A stretch of DNA of 64,000 nt from Aquabacterium sp. A7-Y (GTDB lineage: Bacteria; Pseudomonadota; Gammaproteobacteria; Burkholderiales; Burkholderiaceae_C): positions 124,001-188,000 of the forward strand of contig NZ_JAPFBW010000009.1 of the NCBI RefSeq assembly GCF_026153205.1, in the 5' to 3' direction. Of the stretch, positions 26,371 to 35,468 are shown in pieces. Position numbers and translations under genes: made by a program. Numbering within the stretch: the stretch's first letter is position 1; each line of letters begins with the position of its first letter. Below the pieces are notes generated by a model. That model had not been told where the DNA came from. It saw only the letters and a program-made list of their open reading frames with translations, and ran no database searches.

Positions 26371-27072
26371 ATGTCTTCACACGTCCCCGCCTCACCGCCC
26401 CCTGCCGACGCCGAGCCCGCACGCCGCCGGCGCAAGGAAGCGCGTCCCCAGGAATTGCTGGACGCGGCGTTGGACCTGTTTGTCGAAAAAGGTTTCGCGG
26501 CCACCAAGATCGACGATGTCGCGGCCCGCGCCGGGGTTTCCAAGGGCACGGTCTATCTCTACTTCCCGAGCAAGGAAGAGCTGCTGAAGGCGGTGATCCG
26601 GCACAACCTGAGCCTCACCATTGCGCAGGGCGACAACATCGTCAGCAACTTCGAAGGCAGCACGCCGGACCTGATGCGCCTGGTCACGCACACCTGGTGG
26701 GAGCGTGTCGGCGAGACCCAGGCCTCGGGCATCTTCAAGCTCATCATCACCGAGGTGCGGAACTTCCCCGACCTGGCCGAGTTCTATCAGGCCGAGGTGA
26801 TCGAGCCGGGCCACCGGCTGCTCGCCAAGCTGCTGCAGCGCGGCGTCGACCGCGGCGAGTTCCGGGTCACCAACCTGCTGGACACGGCGCACTCGTTCAT
26901 CTTCCCGATGTTGATGCTGGCGCTGCACAAGCATTCCATCGGCGCCTTCCCCTGCCACATCACGGGAGAGATCGCCGAGGACCCGCGCCGTTTCATCAGC
27001 AACCATACCGAATTGATGCTGCGCGGCCTGGCGCCCGATCCCGAAGACAACCGGGCACGGCGAACGCCTTAG
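26371..27072 (+). CDS. TetR-family repressor of the RND efflux operon
   Basis: The product is 233 aa from the ATG at 26371. The helix-turn-helix is classic (LLDAALDLFVEKGFAATKID, then VAARAGVSKGTVYLYFPSKE). The C-terminal part (about 90-210) is a helical ligand and dimerisation domain with the F-x-L-I-I-T-E-V-R-N-F-P-D pattern seen in TetR regulators of multidrug pumps. It is followed 43 bp later by the RND adaptor and permease genes on the same strand. A perfect palindrome just upstream supports autorepression, relieved by a pump substrate. Confidence 0.9.
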   Translation: MSSHVPASPPPADAEPARRRRKEARPQELLDAALDLFVEKGFAATKIDDVAARAGVSKGTVYLYFPSKEELLKAVIRHNLSLTIAQGDNIVSNFEGSTPDLMRLVTHTWWERVGETQASGIFKLIITEVRNFPDLAEFYQAEVIEPGHRLLAKLLQRGVDRGEFRVTNLLDTAHSFIFPMLMLALHKHSIGAFPCHITGEIAEDPRRFISNHTELMLRGLAPDPEDNRARRTP

Positions 27073-27115
27073 AGCGGTCCGGCGTGCAAACGACAACAAC
27101 AGCGAGACGAAAGCA

Positions 27116-28282
27116 ATGAGGGTCACGACAAGACGTTGGCTGAAATGGCTGCTGCCCACCCTGGTGGTGCTGGTGCTGGGGGCCGCCGTGGGCCGCGCCA
27201 TCAAGGCCAAGCAGGCCGACCGGGCGCAGGCCACCCAGGCCGCCGGCGTGGCCGCGGCAGCGCTGGAACTCGCGCCCACCGATCTGGTGCCGGTGCAGCG
27301 TCAGGAGCTGGTGCGCCGGCTGCCGATCTCGGGCAGCCTCGAAGCCGTCTCCACCGCCGTGGTGAAGGCCAAGGTCGCGGCCGAGGTGCGCGAGCTCGGC
27401 GTGCGCGAAGGCGACAAGGTGCGTGCCGGCCAGCTGATCGCCCAGCTCGACACCAGCGAATACGCCGCGCGGCTGCGGCAAGCGCAAGAGCAGGCCGCCT
27501 CGGCGCGGGCCCAGCTGGAGATCGCCGAGCGCACCTTGCAGAACAACCGCGCCCTGGTCGACCAGGGTTTCATCTCCAAGAACGCGCTGGACACCTCCGT
27601 GTCCAATGCCGCCGCCGCCCGCGCCACCCTGCTCGCGGCCCAGGCCAACGCCGACCTGGCGCGCAAGGCGCTGGACGACACGGCCCTGCGCGCGCCCATC
27701 CCGGGCCAGGTCTCGCAGCGGTTCGTGCAGGCCGGCGAGCGCGTCGGCGTCGATGGGCGTGTGGTCGAGATCGTCGACCTGTCGCGCATCGAGCTGAAGG
27801 CCGCCGTCGCGCCCGAGGACGTGGCCCAGCTGCAAGTCGGCAGCCGCGCCCAGCTGCAGGTGGACGGACTGGCGACCCCGGTCGCCGCCGAGGTGGCGCG
27901 CATCAACCCCGGCACCCAGGCCGGCACCCGTGCGGTGCTGGTCTACCTGAGCGTGCAGCCGCAGGCCGGGCTGCGCCACGGCCTGTTCGCCAGCGGCCAG
28001 GTCGAGCTGGGCCGCGGCCCGGCACTGGCAGTGCCGGAGGGCAGCGTGCGGCGGGACCAGCCCGAGCCCTATGTGCTGGTGGTGCAGGACGGCAAGGTGG
28101 TGCACAAGCGCGTCTCGCTGGGGCCGCGCGGCAGCGCCGGCCCGCGCGGCGAGGCCCTGGTGGCGGTGGCTTCGGGCCTCAGCGAGGGCGACCGCGTGCT
28201 GCAGGGCAGCCTGGGCCTGGTGCGCGACGGCACGCCGGTGCGTGTCACCGCGATGGCCCCCGCCGCCGCGGCGAGCCGCTGA
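27116..28282 (+). CDS. RND efflux periplasmic adaptor
   Basis: The product is 388 aa. It has an N-terminal membrane helix (LPTLVVLVLGAAVGRAI), a lipoyl half-domain (VREGDKVRAGQLIAQLD), an alpha-hairpin (about 110-190), the second lipoyl half (DTALRAPIPGQVSQRFVQAG) and beta-barrel domains. The protein links an inner-membrane RND pump to a TolC-type channel. The gene lies 43 bp after tetR and 21 bp before the RND permease gene, so all three form one operon. Confidence 0.93.
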   Translation: MRVTTRRWLKWLLPTLVVLVLGAAVGRAIKAKQADRAQATQAAGVAAAALELAPTDLVPVQRQELVRRLPISGSLEAVSTAVVKAKVAAEVRELGVREGDKVRAGQLIAQLDTSEYAARLRQAQEQAASARAQLEIAERTLQNNRALVDQGFISKNALDTSVSNAAAARATLLAAQANADLARKALDDTALRAPIPGQVSQRFVQAGERVGVDGRVVEIVDLSRIELKAAVAPEDVAQLQVGSRAQLQVDGLATPVAAEVARINPGTQAGTRAVLVYLSVQPQAGLRHGLFASGQVELGRGPALAVPEGSVRRDQPEPYVLVVQDGKVVHKRVSLGPRGSAGPRGEALVAVASGLSEGDRVLQGSLGLVRDGTPVRVTAMAPAAAASR

Positions 28283-28303
28283 GAGCCGCCGAGGGAGCCG
28301 GCC

Positions 28304-31300
28304 ATGTGGTTCACGCGCGTTTCGATCAAAAACCCGGTCCTGGCAACGATGGTGATGCTCGCCTTCGTGGTGCTGGGGCTGTTCGCCCTGCAGCGGCTCA
28401 AGGTCGACCAGTTCCCGGACATCGAGTTTCCGGTCGTGGTGGTGCAGATCGCCTACCCCGGCGCCTCGCCGGAGATCGTCGAGTCCGAGGTCACCAAGAA
28501 GGTCGAGGAGGCGGTCAATACCATCGCCGGCATCAACCAGCTGATGTCGCGCTCCTATGACGGCCAGTCGGTCGTCATCATCCAGTTCAACCTCGAGCTG
28601 GACGGCCGCAAGGCCGCCGAGGACGTGCGCGAGAAGATCGCGGGGATCCGGCCGCTGCTGCGCGACGAAGTCGAGGAGCCGCGCGTGCTGCGCTTCGACC
28701 CGGCCTCGCGCGCCATCTACACGCTGGCCCTGACCTCGCCCGACGGCTCGCGCTCGCCGGTCGAGCTGAGCAGCCACGCCGACCAGATCGTCAAGAAGCG
28801 CCTGGAGAACGTGCGCGGCGTCGGCTCCGTGACCCTGGTCGGCGCGGTCAACCGCGAGATCAATATCTACCTGCGGCCCGATGCCCTGGAGGCCCTCGGC
28901 GTCGGCGTCGACCAGGTGCTGCAGGCGGTGCGCACCGAAAACCAGGACCTGCCGGCCGGCGCGCTGCGCTCCAGCGAACGCGAGCAGGTGGTGCAGATCA
29001 GCGGCCGCCTGAAACGGCCCGAGGACTTCCGCGACATCATCGTCGCGCGCAAGGGCAGCAACGGCAGCAGCGTGCCGGTGCGCCTGTGGCAGGTGGCCGA
29101 CGTGGTGGACGGCCCGCAGGAAGTCGAGAGCCTGGCGCTCTACAACGGCCAGCGCACCCTGGCGCTGTCGGTGCAGAAGGCGCAGGGCGAGAACACCATC
29201 GACGTGGTCGACGGGCTCAACCGCGTGGTCGAGGAACTGCGCGGCGAGTTGCCGCCGGGTCTGGCGCTGGACGTCGTGAGCGACACCTCGCGGCCCATCC
29301 GCGTGGCGGTGAAAAACGTGCGCCAGACGCTGATCGAAGGCGCCGTGCTGACGATCGCGATCGTCTTCCTGTTCCTCAATTCCTGGCGCTCGACCGTCAT
29401 CACGGGCCTGACCCTGCCGATCGCGCTGATCGGCACTTTCCTCTTCATGTACTGGTTCGGCTTCTCCATCAACATGCTCACGCTGATGGCGCTGAGCCTG
29501 TGCGTGGGCCTGCTGATCGACGATGCCATCGTGGTGCGCGAGAACATCGTGCGCCATGTGCAGATGGGCAAGAGCCCGTACCAGGCCTCGCTGGACGGGA
29601 CACAGGAGATCGGCCTGGCGGTGCTGGCGACCACCTTGTCCATCGTCGCGGTGTTCCTGCCGATCGGCTTCATGGAAGGCATCATCGGACGCTTTTTCCA
29701 CCAGTTCGGCGTCACCATCGTCGCGGCGGTGATGATCTCGATGTTCGTCAGCTTCACGCTGGACCCGATGATGTCCAGCGTCTGGCACGATCCGGCGATC
29801 CGCCATGAAGGCGACGCGGCACGCCCGCGCGGCCTCTACGACCGCACCCTGGGTCGGCTCACCGGCGCGGTCGATCGCTTCTCGAACTGGCTGGCCGACG
29901 CCTATCAGCGCATCCTCGCCTGGTCGCTGAAGCACAAGCTCGCCACGCTGGGCATCGCCGCGCTGAGCCTGGTACTGAGTTTCGCCATCGTGCCCATCCT
30001 CGGTACCGAGTTCGTGCCCAAGGCCGACTTCTCCGAGACCAGCATCAACTTCTACACGCCCACCGGCTCGTCCATCGAAGTGACCGAAGCCAAGACGCGC
30101 CAGGTGGACGCGATCGTGCGCGAGTTCCCCGAGGTGCGCTACACCGTCGCCACCGTCAACTCCGGCCAGGCGCAGGGCCGCAACTACGCCAGCCTGCACG
30201 TGCGGCTGGTGGACCGCGACCAGCGGCAGCGCAGCGTCGACGAGATCTCGGCGCTGCTGCGCAAGCGGCTGGCGCGCGTGCCGGGCATCACCGTGACCCA
30301 CGTCGGCCTGCTCGATTCGGTGGGCGGCGCCAAGCCCATCTCGCTGTCCGTCCAGGGGGCCGACCTGCGCGAGCTGCAGCGCCTGACCGACACGCTGACG
30401 GCGCGACTGCGCGGCATTCCCGGCCTGGTGGACCTCGACACCACGATGAAACCGAACAAGCCCACCGTCGACGTCGAGGTGCGCCGCGACGCGGCCTCCG
30501 ACCTGGGACTCGGCGTGGGCGCCATCACCGAGACGCTGCGCGCCCTCGTGGCCGGCCACACGACCGGCAACTGGCGCGCTCCCGACGACCAGAGCTACGA
30601 CGTCAAGGTGCGCCTCGCGCCTGAGGCCCGGCACGCGCTGCCGGACCTGGAGCGCCTGGGCCTGAGCCTGGCATCACCCGACGGCGGCAGCCGCATCGTG
30701 CGCCTCTCGCAGGTGGCCGACATCCGCCCCTCCTTCGGGCCCAACCAGATCAACCGGCGCGACCTCAACCGCGAGGTCGAGATCACCGCCAACGTCTCCG
30801 GCCGCTCGCTCGGCGAGGTGTCGGCCGAGATCCGCCGCGTGCTGGACGACACCGCCTTCCCCGCCGGCTACCGCTGGAAGTTCGGCGGCTCGACCAAGGA
30901 CATGCAGGAGTCCTTCGGCTACGCGGTCTCGGCGCTGGCGCTGGCGGTGATCTTCATCTACATGATCCTGGCCTCGCAGTTCAAGAGTTTCCTGCAGCCG
31001 ATCGCGCTGATGTCCTCGCTGCCGCTGACCCTGATCGGCGTGGTGCTGATCCTGCTGCTGTTCCGCTCGACCCTGAACATGTTCTCCATCATCGGCGTCG
31101 TGATGCTGATGGGCCTGGTGACCAAAAACGCGATCCTGCTGGTCGACTTCGCCAACCGGGCGCGCCAGGGCGACAGCGGCGAGGGCCTGACGGGCCGGCA
31201 GCTGGGCCGCGAGGAGGCCCTGCTGATGGCCGCCCGGGTGCGGCTGCGACCCATCCTGATGACCACCCTCGCGATGGTGTTCGGCATGGTGCCGCTGGCC

Positions 31301-31501
31301 TTCGCGCTGTCCGAGGGTGCCGAGCAGCGCGCACCCATGGGCCAGGCGGTGATCGGCGGGGTCATCACCTCCTCGCTGCTGACCCTGGTGGTGGTGCCGG
31401 TGATCTATTGCTACCTCGACGACCTGTCGGCGTGGCTGAAGCGCAAGCTGCGTGGCTCGAGCGCGGCTGCAGGTCCTGTCGTGGCGGGGGAGGCGAAATA
31501 A
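28304..31501 (+). CDS. RND efflux permease (HAE/MdtC-like)
   Basis: The product is 1065 aa, normal for a hydrophobe/amphiphile RND pump. The N-terminus (WFTRVSIKNPVLATMVMLAF) is typical. A first transmembrane block includes the proton-relay segment LCVGLLIDDAIVVRENI with paired Asp residues, and a matching block lies near the C-terminus (GLVTKNAILLVDFANRA). Two large periplasmic loops flank them. GAGGGAG upstream supports the ATG at 28304. Substrates are unknown; the operon structure suggests drug or solvent export controlled by the TetR repressor. Confidence 0.95.
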   Translation: MWFTRVSIKNPVLATMVMLAFVVLGLFALQRLKVDQFPDIEFPVVVVQIAYPGASPEIVESEVTKKVEEAVNTIAGINQLMSRSYDGQSVVIIQFNLELDGRKAAEDVREKIAGIRPLLRDEVEEPRVLRFDPASRAIYTLALTSPDGSRSPVELSSHADQIVKKRLENVRGVGSVTLVGAVNREINIYLRPDALEALGVGVDQVLQAVRTENQDLPAGALRSSEREQVVQISGRLKRPEDFRDIIVARKGSNGSSVPVRLWQVADVVDGPQEVESLALYNGQRTLALSVQKAQGENTIDVVDGLNRVVEELRGELPPGLALDVVSDTSRPIRVAVKNVRQTLIEGAVLTIAIVFLFLNSWRSTVITGLTLPIALIGTFLFMYWFGFSINMLTLMALSLCVGLLIDDAIVVRENIVRHVQMGKSPYQASLDGTQEIGLAVLATTLSIVAVFLPIGFMEGIIGRFFHQFGVTIVAAVMISMFVSFTLDPMMSSVWHDPAIRHEGDAARPRGLYDRTLGRLTGAVDRFSNWLADAYQRILAWSLKHKLATLGIAALSLVLSFAIVPILGTEFVPKADFSETSINFYTPTGSSIEVTEAKTRQVDAIVREFPEVRYTVATVNSGQAQGRNYASLHVRLVDRDQRQRSVDEISALLRKRLARVPGITVTHVGLLDSVGGAKPISLSVQGADLRELQRLTDTLTARLRGIPGLVDLDTTMKPNKPTVDVEVRRDAASDLGLGVGAITETLRALVAGHTTGNWRAPDDQSYDVKVRLAPEARHALPDLERLGLSLASPDGGSRIVRLSQVADIRPSFGPNQINRRDLNREVEITANVSGRSLGEVSAEIRRVLDDTAFPAGYRWKFGGSTKDMQESFGYAVSALALAVIFIYMILASQFKSFLQPIALMSSLPLTLIGVVLILLLFRSTLNMFSIIGVVMLMGLVTKNAILLVDFANRARQGDSGEGLTGRQLGREEALLMAARVRLRPILMTTLAMVFGMVPLAFALSEGAEQRAPMGQAVIGGVITSSLLTLVVVPVIYCYLDDLSAWLKRKLRGSSAAAGPVVAGEAK

Positions 31502-31544
31502 AATGCCGGTTTCTCCCCATGTCCACTCATCGCCAGGACGGCTC

Positions 31545-32210
31545 ATGAACATCGAACAAGCCCGCTTCAACATGATCGAACAACAGATCCGCACCTGGGA
31601 GGTGCTGGATCAGTCCGTGCTGTCGCTGCTGGCAGTGGTCAAACGCGAGGACTTCGTGCCGGCGGAGCACCGTTCGATGGCCTTCATCGACATGGCGGTG
31701 CCGCTGGTGGACAACGGCTCGCTGGGCCGCTCGATGCTGGAGCCCAAGGTCGAGGCCCGCCTGCTGCAGGAGCTGGGTGTCGGCAAGCACGAGAAGGTGC
31801 TCGAGATCGGCGCCGGCTCCGGCTACATGGCGGCCTTGCTGGCGCACAAGGCGCAGCGCGTGCTGAGCCTGGAGATCGACCCCGAGCTGGCCCGTTTCGC
31901 GGCCGACAACCTCAAGCGCGCGGCGGTGATGAATGCCGAGGTGCGCCAGGCCGACGGCTCCAAGGGCGCGCTCGCCGAAGGCCCCTTTGACGTCATCGTC
32001 GCGTCCGGCTCGGTGGCGACGGTGCCGCAGCCGCTGCTCGACCAGCTCAAGGTCGGCGGCCGCCTGACCACCATCGTCGGCCACGAGCCCGTGATGCAGG
32101 CCGTGCTGGTGACACGCGTCGACCAGAATGCCTGGCGCACCGAGGTGCTGTTCGACACGATGGCGCCGCGCCTGCTCGGCTTCGACGAGCCGCCCAAGTT
32201 CCGCTTCTGA
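31545..32210 (+). CDS. Protein-L-isoaspartate O-methyltransferase family protein
   Basis: The product is 221 aa from the ATG at 31545 with AGGA upstream. The PCMT fold is recognisable: SAM motif I (VLEIGAGSGYMAALLA), motif post I (VLSLEIDPELA) and motif II (FDVIVASGSV). The N-terminal MNIEQARFNMIEQQIRTW is typical of a beta-proteobacterial branch encoded just upstream of tolC, and that branch may not repair isoaspartate in the classic way. It follows the RND permease by 43 bp and precedes a rhodanese gene by 7 bp. Confidence 0.88.
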   Translation: MNIEQARFNMIEQQIRTWEVLDQSVLSLLAVVKREDFVPAEHRSMAFIDMAVPLVDNGSLGRSMLEPKVEARLLQELGVGKHEKVLEIGAGSGYMAALLAHKAQRVLSLEIDPELARFAADNLKRAAVMNAEVRQADGSKGALAEGPFDVIVASGSVATVPQPLLDQLKVGGRLTTIVGHEPVMQAVLVTRVDQNAWRTEVLFDTMAPRLLGFDEPPKFRF

Positions 32211-32217
32211 CCCGCCC

Positions 32218-32556
32218 ATGCAGCAACTCTCCGTTCGCGACACCCGGCACCTGATCGCCACCGCCGACCCGGCCCGCCCGCCGCTGCTGCTGGATGTCCG
32301 CGAACCGTGGGAGTTCTCGCTGGCCGCGATCCGGCTCGCTGCAGCCGAGACCCTGCACATCCCGATGCAGCAGGTCCCGGCCCGGCTGGCCGAGATCCCG
32401 CGCGACCGCACCGTGATCTGCGTCTGCCACCACGGCATGCGCAGCCTGCAGGTCGCGCACTACCTGGCGGCTCAGGGCCACGACGACGTGATCAACCTGC
32501 AGGGCGGCATCGATGCCTGGTCGCAAGAGGTCGACCCGGACCTGCCGCGCTACTGA
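32218..32556 (+). CDS. Rhodanese-domain sulfurtransferase
   Basis: The product is 112 aa, a single rhodanese domain of the GlpE size class. The predicted persulfide-carrying cysteine lies in VICVCHHGMRS (second Cys), followed by the active-site loop HHGMRS. LLLDVREPWEF is the CDC25/rhodanese N-terminal motif and VINLQGGIDAW the C-terminal one. It is 7 bp after the PCMT-family gene, so it is cotranscribed. Its acceptor is unknown. Confidence 0.9.
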   Translation: MQQLSVRDTRHLIATADPARPPLLLDVREPWEFSLAAIRLAAAETLHIPMQQVPARLAEIPRDRTVICVCHHGMRSLQVAHYLAAQGHDDVINLQGGIDAWSQEVDPDLPRY

Positions 32557-32609
32557 CGCCTGCCCCCTCGCCCCCTCCAGCGGAACTTGACCACAGAAGG
32601 AATCGACCC

Positions 32610-33983
32610 ATGTCCGAGCCCGTGTCCCAGCCCTTTCGCCGCAGTGTGCGCCGCCGGCCGGCCCGCCTGGTGCTGTCGCTGGGCATCGCCGCCCTGTTCG
32701 CCAGCGGCGGCGCCGTGCAGGCGCAGAGCCTGGCCGAGGTCTACCAGGCCGCGCGCGACTACGACGCCACCTACCTGGCAGCGCGGGCGCAGGCCGAGTC
32801 GGTCCGCTACCAAGCCGAGCAGGCCTATGCGCTGCGGCGCCCCAAGGCAGAGCTGAACGCCGCCTACACGCGCTCCGAAAACGAAACCGCCAGCGGCATC
32901 GACCGCTCCAACCGCAGCACCCAGGTCGGCGTGGGCGCGCGTCAGCCGCTGTTCAACCGCGCCAACGGCGCCACCATCGAGCAGGCCGAGCGCAGCCTGC
33001 AAGTCGCGACTGCCGAGCTGCAGGAGGCCGAGCAGGACCTGATCGTGCGCGTCGCCGACGCCTATTTCCAGGTGCTGGCCGCGCAGGACGCGCTGGCTGC
33101 CGCGCAGGCCAACAAGAAGGCCATCTCCGAGCAACTGGCGTCGGCCAAGCGCAACTTCGAGGTCGGTACCGCAACCATCACCGACACCCGCGAGGCGCAG
33201 GCCCGCTTCGACCTGGCGACCGCGCAGGAGATCGCCGCCGACAACGACCTGCGCACCAAGCAGATCGCGCTCGACCAGCTGGTCGGCCGCACCGGGGTCA
33301 GCCCGCGTCCGCTGCCCGGCAGCGTGGCACTGCCGCCGGTGCAACCCGCCAACGTCGAGGAGTGGGTGGCCCAGACCGACAACGCGCCCACCGTGCGGCG
33401 TGCCCGCCTGGGCCTGGAGATCGCCGAGCTGGAGACCGACAAGGCCCGCGCCGGCCACCTTCCGACCGTCGATCTGGTGGGCCAGGCCGGCCGCAACCGC
33501 CTGCGCGGCGATCCGCAGAGCGCGCTGCCCGGCGCCTCGGGCCTGGGCACCTCCAAGAGCGCCAGCGTCGGTGTGGAGCTGAAGCTGCCGCTGTTCGCCG
33601 GCTTCGCGGTGCAGAACCGGGTCAAGGAAACCCTGCTGCTGGAGGAAAGGTCGCGCAACGACCTGGACGCGGCCCGCCGCGGTGTCGCCCAAGGCACCCG
33701 CCAGGCCTTTTTCGGCGTGCAGTCCAAGCTCGCGCAGGTCAAGGCGCTGGAAGCGGCCGAGGCCTCCAGCCAGCTGGCGCTGGAGGCGACCCAGCTCGGC
33801 TACAAGGTCGGCGTGCGGGTCAACCTCGATGTGCTGAACGCACAGACCCAGCTGTTCAACACCCGCCGCGACCTGGCCCAGGCACGCTACGACGTGCTGG
33901 TCAACAGCTTGAGGCTGCGCCAGGCCGCCGGCGTGCTGGTGCCCGAGGACGTCACCCCGATCAACGGGCTGCTGACGCCCTGA
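32610..33983 (+). CDS. tolC: TolC-family outer membrane efflux channel protein
   Basis: The product is 457 aa from the ATG at 32610 with AGAAGGA upstream. A signal peptide ends near AVQA (about residue 38). Two repeated OEP domains follow, rich in long helices (AERSLQVATAELQEAEQDLI, YKVGVRVNLDVLNAQTQLF), as in the TolC barrel-tunnel trimer. It probably serves both the RND and the MacAB-like pumps encoded upstream. The 3' end overlaps the convergent waaA gene by 23 bp. Confidence 0.94.
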   Translation: MSEPVSQPFRRSVRRRPARLVLSLGIAALFASGGAVQAQSLAEVYQAARDYDATYLAARAQAESVRYQAEQAYALRRPKAELNAAYTRSENETASGIDRSNRSTQVGVGARQPLFNRANGATIEQAERSLQVATAELQEAEQDLIVRVADAYFQVLAAQDALAAAQANKKAISEQLASAKRNFEVGTATITDTREAQARFDLATAQEIAADNDLRTKQIALDQLVGRTGVSPRPLPGSVALPPVQPANVEEWVAQTDNAPTVRRARLGLEIAELETDKARAGHLPTVDLVGQAGRNRLRGDPQSALPGASGLGTSKSASVGVELKLPLFAGFAVQNRVKETLLLEERSRNDLDAARRGVAQGTRQAFFGVQSKLAQVKALEAAEASSQLALEATQLGYKVGVRVNLDVLNAQTQLFNTRRDLAQARYDVLVNSLRLRQAAGVLVPEDVTPINGLLTP

Positions 33984-35277
33984 GCCTGTCCTCCTCGTTC
34001 GCCACCGCGGCGATGCGGCGTGCCATGGCGGCCGCGGCGCCGCGGTTGGCCTCGGCGAACGCGAGGCAGCAGGCGACCCGCGCGCCGCGCTCCTGCGACT
34101 GCGCCAGCTCGGTGGCCCGCGTGACACCGTCCTGCAGGCTGTCGACGCGCAGGGCGGCACCCGCTTGCAAGGACAGCTCCGCCGCGTCGGCGAAGTTGAA
34201 GGTGTGCGGCCCCATCACCACGGGGCAGCCGCAGGCGGCCGCCTCGATGAGGTTCTGCCCGCCCAGCGGCGCGAAGCTGCCGCCCAGCAAGGCCACGTCG
34301 GCGGCGCTGTAGTAGGCCGGCATCTCGCCGATCGAGTCGCCCAGCCAGACATCGACCGCAGCCGCCTCGGCCGGGGGCAGCGGGCCGCTCCAGCTGCTGC
34401 GCCGCAGCTGGGTCAGACCCGCGGCCTTGACCAGGGCAGCCACCTCGTCGAAGCGCTGCGGATGGCGCGGGATCAGCAGCAGCAGCGGACGGGGCCCGGG
34501 CAAGCGTTTCCAGGCCGCGAGCAGCGTTTCCTCCTCGCCCTCGCGCGTGCTGGCGGCGGCCACCAGCGGCCGACCCGCTAGCACCGCGTGCCAGCTGCGG
34601 CCGCGTTCGATCAGCGCGGCGTCGGGCGTCATGTCGAATTTGACGTTGCCGCACACTTCCACCGGCTCGGCCCCGGCTTCGCGCAAGCGCACGGCATCGG
34701 CCTCGGTCTGCGCCAGCACGAGGCGCAGCGCATGCACCGCGGGGCGCATCACCGCCTCCAGCCGGCGCGCCTGGCGCAGGCTTTTTTCGCTCAGGCGGGC
34801 ATTGGCGAGCACCATCGGCACACCGGCATCGCGGGCGCCGTGCAGCAGGTTGGGCCAGACCTCGGTTTCCATCAGCACGCCGACGCGAGGCCGGAACTGC
34901 TGGAAAAAGCGCTGCACGACACCCGGCGTGTCGTAGGGCAGCCAGGCCTGGCGGTCACCGGCCTGGAGCAGCTTCTCGCCGGCCTCGCGCCCGGTGGCAG
35001 TGCCGTGGGTGAGCAGCAGGCGCATGCCCGGCAACTCGCGCCGCAAGGCCTCGACCAGGCCGGCCGCCGCGCGTGTCTCGCCCAGCGACACCGCATGCAG
35101 CCAGACCCAGTCGCGCGAAGGCCGGCCGCGGTAGAGGCCGAGCCGCTCCAGCACCGCATGGCGGTAGAGCGGCTCCTCGCGCCCGCGCCACCAGAGCTTG
35201 ACCAGGTAGACCGGCTGGAGCAGCCCCAGCAAGGCCGAATAGGCATGCCGCGCCAGGCCGCGACGCACGGCGCTCAC
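33961..35277 (-). CDS. waaA: 3-deoxy-D-manno-octulosonic acid (Kdo) transferase
   Basis: The product is 438 aa. It transfers Kdo from CMP-Kdo to lipid IVA, the first inner-core step of LPS synthesis, at the cytoplasmic face of the inner membrane. The N-terminal domain (VWLHAVSLGETRAA, GVLMETEVWPNLL) and the GT-B C-terminal domain (LIPRHPQRFDEV, LLGGSFAPLGGQNLIEAAA) are intact. The stop overlaps the 3' end of tolC by 23 bp in convergent orientation. Confidence 0.95.
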   Translation of the reverse strand: MSAVRRGLARHAYSALLGLLQPVYLVKLWWRGREEPLYRHAVLERLGLYRGRPSRDWVWLHAVSLGETRAAAGLVEALRRELPGMRLLLTHGTATGREAGEKLLQAGDRQAWLPYDTPGVVQRFFQQFRPRVGVLMETEVWPNLLHGARDAGVPMVLANARLSEKSLRQARRLEAVMRPAVHALRLVLAQTEADAVRLREAGAEPVEVCGNVKFDMTPDAALIERGRSWHAVLAGRPLVAAASTREGEEETLLAAWKRLPGPRPLLLLIPRHPQRFDEVAALVKAAGLTQLRRSSWSGPLPPAEAAAVDVWLGDSIGEMPAYYSAADVALLGGSFAPLGGQNLIEAAACGCPVVMGPHTFNFADAAELSLQAGAALRVDSLQDGVTRATELAQSQERGARVACCLAFAEANRGAAAAMARRIAAVANEEDRLRASAAR

Positions 35278-35418
35278 CGCGCCGCTCCTGCGGCGGCGCC
35301 GGCACGAGAAAAGATGAAAAGGAAAAATCGCACCGGGCGATTGTCTACAAATTCGTAACGAGCTGATGCTCGGCGGCCTTCATGAGAAGGGGATGTTGTA
35401 CGACACCCCTGCCGGCAC

Positions 35419-35443
35419 AAAAAAGCCCGCACGCGGCGGGCTT
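35419..35443 (-). terminator. Rho-independent terminator after phosphomannomutase
   Basis: On the minus strand AAGCCCGC pairs with GCGGGCTT around a 5-nt loop and runs into six T. It begins 26 bp past the stop of the phosphomannomutase gene. Confidence 0.85.
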
Positions 35444-35468
35444 GGGAGACCTTCGAGCCGGGCCGCAC

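Noticed and set aside
26996-30634. A 1212-codon open frame opposite the RND genes
   Set aside because: It is antisense to tetR, the RND adaptor and the permease; composition is H/Q/R/V-rich with no recognisable motif.
32550-34160. A 536-codon minus-strand frame opposite tolC
   Set aside because: TolC features are clear on the plus strand; this is a shadow frame.
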